A program made the position numbers and the translations under genes. A stretch of DNA of 64,000 bases from Prostheceraeus crozeri. Lineage: Eukaryota; Platyhelminthes; Polycladida; Euryleptidae. How positions within the stretch are numbered: position 1 is the stretch's first letter; every line of letters starts with the position of its first letter. The stretch lies in assembly GCA_907163375.1 (NCBI GenBank), contig CAJQUW010007090.1:405638-469637 (forward strand), in the 5' to 3' direction. Positions 57,118-64,000 of the stretch are shown here, in pieces. The notes beneath the pieces were generated by a model that ran no database searches, was not told the origin of the DNA, and was given only the letters and a program-made list of their open reading frames with translations.

Positions 57118-59526
57118 AGGGTTACCGGTTGGATGTTGTTTTGCAAAGTTGTTTAGAGAATGGTGATAAGAGGGTATGAAAAGACTCTGGTTGCAATTGA
57201 AGCGGAGTCACTAATGTTTTTCTTGACAATGTGAAGTCATGTTGCGAAGAAAACGACTTGAAAATAATCGAGAGATGATGGAACATTAAGATGATTGCAT
57301 GAGTTGTTTCGCAGGTCATTGCTGTCCGTTGCTTGTTGCGTTGTAGCACCCTATCGAGTATTATCATGAAAAGGTGTGGACAGATTTTGGTTGCAATTGA
57401 AGCGGAGTCACTAATGTTTTTCATGACAATGTGAAGTCATGTTGCGAAGAAAACGACTTGAAAATAATTCGAGAGATGATGGAACATTAAGATGATTGCA
57501 CGAGTTGTTTCTCAGGTCAGAGTCGCCGGTTGGATGTTGCTTTGCAAAGTCGTTTAGAGAATGTTTGATTTTGATACGAAGGTGTGGACCGATTGGTTGC
57601 AACTGAGCCAGAATCGTCAAGGTTTTTCTTGACGATGTGAAGTCATGTTGCGAAGAAACTGACATGAAATTCGAGAGGTGATGGAGAATTCCGATGATTG
57701 CATGAGTTGTTTCTCAGGTCATTGCTGTCCGTTGCTTGTTGCGTTTGTAGCACCATATGGAGTATTATCATGAAAAGGTGTGGACAGGATTTTGGTTGCA
57801 ATTGAAGCGGAGTCACTAATGTTTTTCTTAACAATGTGAAGTCATGTTGCGAAGAAAATGACATGAAATTCGAGAGGTGATTGAAAATTAAGATGATTGC
57901 ATGAGTTGTTTCTCAGGTCATTGCTGTCCGTTGCTTGTTGCGTTGTAGCACCCTATCGAGTATTATCATGAAAAGGTGTGGACAGATTTTGGTTGCAATT
58001 GAAGCGGAGTCACTAATGTTTTTCTTGACAATGTGAAGTCATGTTGCGAAGAAAACGACTTGAAAATAATTCGAGAGATGATGGAACATTAAGATGATTG
58101 CATGAGTTGTTTCTCAGGTCATTGCTGTCCGTTGCTTGTTGCGTTGTAGCAACCCTATCGAGTATTATCATGAAAAGGTGTGGACAGATTTTGGTTGCAA
58201 TTGAAGCGGAGTCACTAATGTTTTTCTTGACAATGTGAAGTCATGTTGCGAAGAAAACGACTTGAAAATAATTCGAGAGATGATGGAACATTAAGATGAT
58301 TGCATGAGTTGTTTCTCAGGTCAGGGTTACCGGTTGGATGTTGTTTTGCAAAGTTGTTTAGAGAATGGTGATAAGACGGTTTGAAAAGACTCTGGTTGCA
58401 ATTGAAGCGGAGTCACTAATGTTTTTCTTGACAATGTGAAGTCATGTTGCGAAGAAAACGACTTGAAAATAATTCGAGAGATGATGGAACATTAAGATGA
58501 TTGCATGAGTTGTTTCTCAGGTCATTGCTGTCCGTTGCTTGTTGCGTTTGTAGCACCCTATCGAGTATTATCATGAAAAGGTGTGGACAGATTTTGGTTG
58601 CAATTGAAGCGGAAGTCACTAATGTTTTTCTTGACAATGTGAAGTCATGTTGCGAAGAAAACGACTTGAAAATAATTCGAGAGATGATGGAACATTAAGA
58701 TGATTGCACGAGTTGTTTCTCAGGTCAGAGTCGCCGGTTGGATGTTGCTTTGCAAAGTCGTTTAGAGAATGTTGATGTTGATACGAGGTGTGGACAGATT
58801 GGTTGCAACTGAGCCAGAATCGTCAAGGTTTTTTCTTGACGATGTGAAGTCATGTTGCGAAGAAACTGACATGAAATTCGAGAGGTGATGGAGAATTCCG
58901 ATGATTGCATGAGTTGTTTCTCAGGTCATTGCTGTCCGTTGCTTGTTGCGTTGTAGCACCATATGGAGTATTATCATGAAAAGGTGTGGACAGATTTTGG
59001 TTGCAATTGAAGCGGAGTCACTAATGTTTTTCTTAACAATGTGAAGTCATGTTTGCGAAGAAAATGACATGAACTTCGAGAGGTGATTGAAAATTATGAT
59101 GATTGCATGAGTTGTTTCTCAGGTCATTGCTGTCCGTTGCTTGTTGCGTTGTAGCACCCTATCGAGTATTATCATGAAAAGGTGTGGACAGATTTTGGTT
59201 GCAATTGAAGCGGAGTCACTAATGTTTTCTTGACAATGTGAAGTCATGTTGCGAAGAAAACGACTTGAAAATAATTCGAGAGATGATGGAACATTAAGAT
59301 GATTGCATGAGTTGTTTCTCAGGTCATTGCTGTCCGTTGCTTGTTGCGTTGTAGCACCCTATCGAGTATTATCATGAAAAGGTGTGGACAGATTTTGGTT
59401 GCAATTGAAGCGGAGTCACTAATGTTTTTCTTGACAATGTGAAGTCATGTTGCGAAGAAAACGACTTGAAAATAATTCGAGAGATGATGGAACATTAAGA
59501 TGATTGCATGAGTTGTTTCTCAGGTC
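57118..59526 (+). repeat. Higher-order repeat, 6-mer, two copies
   Basis: Order gamma, alpha, beta, alpha-prime, alpha, alpha from 57,118 and from 58,323, with a new gamma at 59,527. The period is about 1.2 kb. It equals the 8-mer minus two alpha monomers. Confidence 0.85.
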
Positions 59527-60683
59527 AGGGTTACCGGTTGGATGTTGTTTTGCAAAGTTGTTTAGAGAATGGTGATAAGAGGGTATGAAAAGACTCTGGT
59601 TGCAATTGAAGCGGAGTCACTAATGTTTTTCTTGACAATGTGAAGTCATGTTGCGAAGAAAACGACTTGAAAATAATTCGAGAGATGATGGAACATTAAG
59701 ATGATTGCATGAGTTGTTTCTCAGGTCATTGCTGTCCGTTGCTTGTTGCGTTGTAGCACCCTATCGAGTATTATCATGAAAAGGTGTGGACAGATTTTGG
59801 TTGCAATTGAAGCGGAGTCGCTAATGTTTTTCTTGTCAATGTGAAGTCATGATGCGAAGAAAACGACTTGAAAATAATTCGAGAGATGATTGAAAATTAA
59901 GATGATTGCATGAGTTGTTTCTCAGGTCATTGCTGTCCGTTGCTTGTTGCGTTGTAGCACCCTATGGAGTATTATCATGAGAAGGTGTGGACAGATTTTG
60001 GTTGCAATTCAGTTAGGGTAATAAATGTCTTGCTGACGTCATGAAGCTTTATTGCGAAGATAATATGGAAAAGTTTAAAAATTGGTTCGATGATTGCATG
60101 ACACAAACATTGACGCAAAACATTCCATGATTGCATGAATTGTTTTTCTTGTCAGAGTCATCGATTGGTTACCGTTTTTGTAATGACGTTTCGAGAATCG
60201 TCATGTGAAAGTGTGGGCATACTTTGCTTGCAATTGAGCCAGAATCACTAATGTTTTTCTTGACGTTTTAAAGGTGTTGTGTATATTTTTTTGTCAACGA
60301 TGAGGCATGCTAAAAATTCAATTGATAGTGTATTATTCAAAGAAACGGATTGAAAAACTTTTTTGCTAACTCTACTGTGCAATCTCGTGTATAACACGGT
60401 ATGAAACTCATTTTAGAGAGCATGGTTTTAAAAGGTGGCTTTAAAACATGGCTTTGGGAAAATGTACTATGAAAGATTGCACAACTATGTAGAAAACCTA
60501 GTTTTCAGGGAGAACTATTCTGAAAGAAGTCCTCTTGTTATCTTCCAAACATTTCTGCTCTTTTCCTGATGTAATTTTTTATAGGTTCCGGTGCCATGTT
60601 TGTGCTACTTTTTGGTAGAATTACATGAAAAGACCAACACATATTTTGATTATTTTCAACAATTTGAATTTTCGGAAATTCAA

Positions 60684-60752
60684 TGGGACCCAATACGTAG
60701 AGGAGGAAGAATAAAAAAAACTTATACTTCTTCCTCTACGTAATGGGTCCCA
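60684..60752. repeat. Perfect-looking short foldback, 31-bp arms
   Basis: TGGGACCCAATACGTAGAGG and 11 more bases pair with the reverse complement ending in TACGTAATGGGTCCCA, with about four mismatches and a 7-nt A-rich loop. A transcript would form a stable hairpin. A very short foldback element is possible. Confidence 0.75.
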
Positions 60753-60839
60753 TTTAGCAAAAACGGGTGGTCGCATCTGACCTCACTACAGAATGCACAT
60801 CATGCAGCAACAGTAAGTCCGCAAAGATGCGAAGGAGTT

Positions 60840-62140
60840 GTGGTTGGCAGTGTGTCTGAAAACGGCAGATTTTCAATCAGCAGGCCATGTTTTCAAACTT
60901 GCGAAGGATCTGTAGGACAGGTTATTACATGGAATTTAACGAAACGTGATGTAAATCTGAGTGAGATGCCATAGAACGTTGCTGTAGCTGTACAGAATTT
61001 TCGGCAATGAAGAATGGGAGTTGTGACTACCTTTGTTTTTGAAAATTTGAAATTCGACTAAAGCGGTCATCTTGTGTAGGCCCTGTAAGACAAAGCACTG
61101 CATGGATTTTGATGAAAGTTGACGCAAATGTGAGTAACATGCCACAGAACATTGGTGTAACTCTACGGAATTGTCTTCAACGAGGAACAGTAGTTGTGAG
61201 TTGCTTTGTTTTTGAAAATTTGAAAATCAGTTGCGTAAGCTATAATTTTTAGCCTATAATTTCTCTGTAGGACAAAGCACTGCATGGATTTTGATGAAAG
61301 TTGACGCAAATGTGAGTGAGATGCCACAGAACATTGGTGTAGCTCTGCGGAATTGTCTACAACGAGGAACAGTAGTTGTGACTAGCTGTGTTTTTGAAAA
61401 TTTGAAAATCAGTTGCGTAAGCTGTAATTTTTAGCCTATAATTTCTCTGTAGGACAGGGCACTGTTTGGATTTTGATGAAACTTAATGTGAAGGTGATAG
61501 AGGTACCGTGGAGCATTGCTGTAGCTGTACAGAATTTTCTGCAATGAAAAATGGGAGTTGTGACTACCTTTGTTTTTGAAAATTTGAAATTCGACTAAAG
61601 CGGTCATCTTGTGTAGGCCCTGTAAGACAAAGCACTGCATGGATTTTGATGAAAGTTGACGCAAATGTGAGTAACATGCCACAGAACATTGGTGTAGCTC
61701 TACGGAATTGTCTGCAATGAGGAACAGTAGTTGTGACTAGCTGTGTTTTTGAAAATTTGAAAATCAGTTGCGTAAGCTGTAATTTTTAGCCTATAATTTC
61801 TCTGTAGGACAGGGCACTGTTTGGATTTTGATGAAACTTAATGTGAAGGTGATAGAGGTACCGTGGAGCATTGCTGTAGCTGTACAGAATTTTCTGCAAT
61901 GAAGAAAGGAAGTTGTGACTTTTTGACTGAGTGTTTGAAATTCAACATTCATGTCGGTCATCTTGTGTAGGCCCTGAAGGACAGCGCGGAGTATAGAATT
62001 TGATAAAATTTGGATTGATGCTGAGTGCCGTGCTGTCGAGCATCTTTGTAATTCTACTTAATTTTCTGCAGTGAGGGAAGGATGTTGTGACTAGCTGTGT
62101 TTTTAAAAATTGGAGATTCAATACCCTGTTGGACAGGGTT
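60840..62140 (+). repeat. Second tandem repeat, ~178-bp monomer, about 8 copies
   Basis: Unit starts near 60,911, 61,086, 61,267, 61,449, 61,624, 61,802, 61,975 and 62,128, marked by CTGTAGGACA, GCATGGATTTTGATGAAA and GTTTTTGAAAATTTGAAA. Two alternating variants (GTAAGACAAAGC and GTAGGACAGGGC) give partial higher-order order. Divergence rises towards 62.1 kb. The similar 69- and 83-codon minus-strand frames in it are repeat artefacts. Confidence 0.85.
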
Positions 62141-62149
62141 TTCTATGAC

Positions 62150-63202
62150 TTTCTATTAAACTTGAGGGGATTATCGGGGCTTCTTGTAGCTTTGGTTAGG
62201 CTGTATTTCGTTTTCTGAAATAAAGCGCATGAGATTCGTTCTATTTTAGTCTCTCGGATAGCTGCATTTGTTTAGGTGGTAAAAAAATTAGGAGTCGAAA
62301 ATGTTTCCGGCTGTCAATTGTGCGACTACAAATTTAGAGATTATTTGAGAATCTATTTTGCTAGCTGTTGTCGATGTATGTAAAAGTCAATATCTCAAGG
62401 TCTTCTTATATTGAAATGATTTCATGACATGACTTTGAATGACGAAATTCTTCCATACCTCATTACACGAAAGAAATTAAAACCCTCAAATCAACGCACT
62501 ATAATTTTGTTGTTATTGGACGTTTCTTCGTCACAGCATTGCCACTTTTCAAAGGAAAAAAAATTCAGAAAACAGCTTGCAAATGTGCCCTTCTCACAAA
62601 TAGTTTACTACTGACAATAGAATTGAGAATCAAAAGCCATTTTTCTATTTTTAAGTTATATTTGTAGTAATTTCTCCTATATTTTAAGTTTCCATAACTT
62701 TCTCGACGATCATTCACACATTTATCAACCGATAAAAATTTTCGCATTTGTATCAGTGAATTTCCATATTTTCAAATTTCGAGCACTGCTGATACTTCTT
62801 TGTGAAACGCAATTCCTCTGCAGACTGCTTAATAATACTGATTAGGCAGTTGAAATTAACAGCGTTTCACAAAACCAAATATTAAGCAGTGTGGGACTAA
62901 TATAAATCACTGCTTAATATGTGGTTTTGTGAAGCGCTGCTAATTTCGACTGTTTAAATCACTGATTTAAATCACTGCTTTAAATTTATTTTATGAAACT
63001 CAAAACATTATCCACACTGATATAGAGCACTAATTTATTTAATGAAATGGGCCCCAGATAATGCTAAGACTATGTAAGGCGATGAAAGACAAAGAGGCGA
63101 GCCTAGTCACTTTCTGATACAAAGACCTTTTTCTTGTTACATTGAGTGATTCTGTTATCTGATATAGCTGAGAAATACGATGCGTGAGGTAGAAGAATAT
63201 TG
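62150..63202. other. AT-rich flank of the satellites
   Basis: No gene recognised; contains the foldback at 62,837-62,964. GGGCCCC near 63,046 resembles the GGGGCCC at 32,567 and may be one end of a mobile element. Confidence 0.35.
62837..62964. repeat. Imperfect foldback, ~55-bp arms
   Basis: The left arm ends in ATATTAAGCAGTG and the right arm begins CACTGCTTAATAT. They pair through GCGTTTCACAAAACC against GGTTTTGTGAAGCGC and on to TTGAAATTA/TAATTTCGA, with a ~16-nt loop. Extra ACTGCTTAA and ACTGATTTAAA copies surround it. Probably a MITE-like palindromic element. Confidence 0.65.
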
Positions 63203-63275
63203 TAATGGATCAGCCGGTGTAATAGCCAGGAGACCAAATTTGTACCGGTTAAGCCGATGTCATAGCCATTGCCAT
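63203..63275 (-). repeat. Dispersed repeat module R2, minus orientation
   Basis: Reverse-complement match to 49,044-49,106; contains CCGGTGTAATAGCCA and ATGTCATAGCCATTGCC. Confidence 0.6.
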
Positions 63276-63458
63276 AGATTTTTGCCATTACTATTTTCAG
63301 CTGGTAAATTTTGAAATACTTGTGTAGGGCGTAACTATGACGAAACATCCACTCTTGCTTCCGCATTTAAACACTAGAATTATTTTTAGTCATTAAAATC
63401 TGTGCGAAATCCCATTGGTGTAATGTATTTCAGGGAGAAGTAAATGCAGAAATTCAGA

Positions 63459-63600
63459 AAGAGATACATATCAGGAATTGTTCACAGGATGAAATTTTAG
63501 ATATAGGCAAAAATCTGGCCCTCTACCCTCAATTTGCACGGTTTTAGAGTTATCACCCCCACTAAGATGGGGCATGAATCACCATAGAAATTGACAACAA
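63459..63600 (-). repeat. Dispersed repeat module R1 (part), minus orientation
   Basis: AAAGAGATACATATC, GCAAAAATCTGGCCCTCTAC and TTTGCACGGTTT match the reverse complement of 48,280-48,362. Confidence 0.65.
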
Positions 63601-63601
63601 T

Positions 63602-63995
63602 AAAACCTCTAGAATGGAAATTAAGCTTCATGCAATGCACAATAACGGCACATAAATCGCACGCATTTTCACTTAGATGCACCTGCCAACGTCCGCATCA
63701 TTGGGCTAGAATCAGTCACATGAGTAAATCGAAGCTTTTAATTGGTTCTTCACATAGAAATAGATTGTTGTTTATCTGAAGTTCGCTAGAATGGAAATTG
63801 ACTCAAGGTCGCGGCACATCCAGGGGAACTAAGTTGGGGCATGAAGAACCAATTAAAAGCTTCGATTTACTCATGTGGCTGATTCTAGCCCAATGACACA
63901 GACGTTGGCAGGTGCATCTAAGTGAAAATGCGTGCGATTTATGTGCCGTTATTGTGCATTGCATGAAGCTTAATTTCCATTCTAGAGGGTTTTTT
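63602..63995. repeat. Long hairpin with ~150-bp arms and R1 loop
   Basis: The arm at about 63,602-63,753 (CTCTAGAATGGAAATTAAGC to AATTGGTTCTTCA) is the reverse complement of about 63,844-63,995 with very few differences. The ~88-bp loop matches R1 at 48,167-48,262. The near-identity of the arms implies a recent or gene-converted inversion. The window ends at the right arm's edge. Confidence 0.85.
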
Positions 63996-64000
63996 CATTG

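Larger units (their letters stand above)
51930..60290 (+). repeat. Satellite DNA, ~201-bp monomer, about 40 copies
   Basis: Head-to-tail monomers sharing GATTGCATGAGTTGTTTCTC, AATGTTTTTCTTGAC and GTGAAGTCATGTTGCGAAGA. Three main monomer classes are defined by the sequence after TCTCAGGTCA: alpha (TTGCTGTCCG), beta (GAGTCGCCGG) and gamma (GGGTTACCGG), with an alpha-prime variant carrying CTTAACAATG. The core spans ~52,090-60,010. The first and last monomers (51,930-52,090 and 60,010-60,290) are strongly diverged, as at typical satellite edges. Minus-strand frames of 70-117 codons within it repeat the same peptide and are not genes. Confidence 0.95.

Noticed and set aside
55428-58910. Minus-strand frames of 61-117 codons with the recurring NLRNNSCNHLNVPSSLELFS peptide
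   Set aside because: They are translations of the 201-bp satellite. Their lengths depend on small monomer differences and they carry no domain.
51930-60290. CRISPR-like array
   Set aside because: The repeats are continuous ~201-bp monomers without unique spacers, in a eukaryotic context.
60936-61682. Two similar minus frames beginning MACYSHLRQLSSKSMQCFVL
   Set aside because: Produced by the 178-bp tandem repeat; no start context or domain.

Overview
This is an AT-rich animal genome window, most likely from a marine invertebrate; I cannot fix the phylum. The reasons are short coding exons with GT-AG splice signals and consistent codon phase, long introns, and eukaryotic transposable elements: Penelope-like elements, a Mag-type Gypsy element, an APE-type LINE and higher-order satellite DNA. 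I see no bacterial operons, CRISPR arrays or rRNA genes.

Layout. From about 0.9 to 47.4 kb the window holds minus-strand host exons, mostly 42-126 nt, that I inferred from splice signals and phase. A start exon lies at 31,536-31,661, followed by 31,427-31,498. Further downstream exons lie at 9.2, 7.5, 7.1, 6.2, 5.0, 4.5 and 0.9 kb. A second, phase-compatible set of coiled-coil exons lies upstream at 47.4, 35.3 and 34.3 kb. It is either a separate gene or the 5' part of the same gene with an internal start exon. I do not recognise either product.

The introns are full of mobile DNA. At 13,021-24,174 sits an array of four nearly identical 2.7-kb Penelope-like elements (reverse transcriptase plus GIY-YIG endonuclease). 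They are arranged minus, minus, plus, plus, and the whole block is bracketed by one 13-bp direct repeat. Just beyond it, at 24,231-28,386, is a young Mag-clade Gypsy element with two apparently identical 181-bp LTRs and no matching target duplication. A decayed LINE with a (TAC)n tail lies at 38.6-42.0 kb, and smaller LINE and hAT-like fragments occur elsewhere.

From about 49.5 to 62.1 kb the window is stacked tandem repeats. These are a degenerate ~210-bp family, a short ~40-bp family, an ~8-kb satellite of ~201-bp monomers and a ~178-bp family. The 201-bp satellite has three successive higher-order periods (3-mer, 8-mer, 6-mer). The block is flanked by inverted copies of two dispersed repeat modules (48.2/49.05 kb and 63.2/63.5 kb), and the window ends in a long hairpin.

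Most striking are the bracketed inverted dimer-of-dimers of Penelope-like elements and the nested higher-order organisation of the satellite. All alignments were made by eye, and the near-identical repeats mean assembly error must be excluded.
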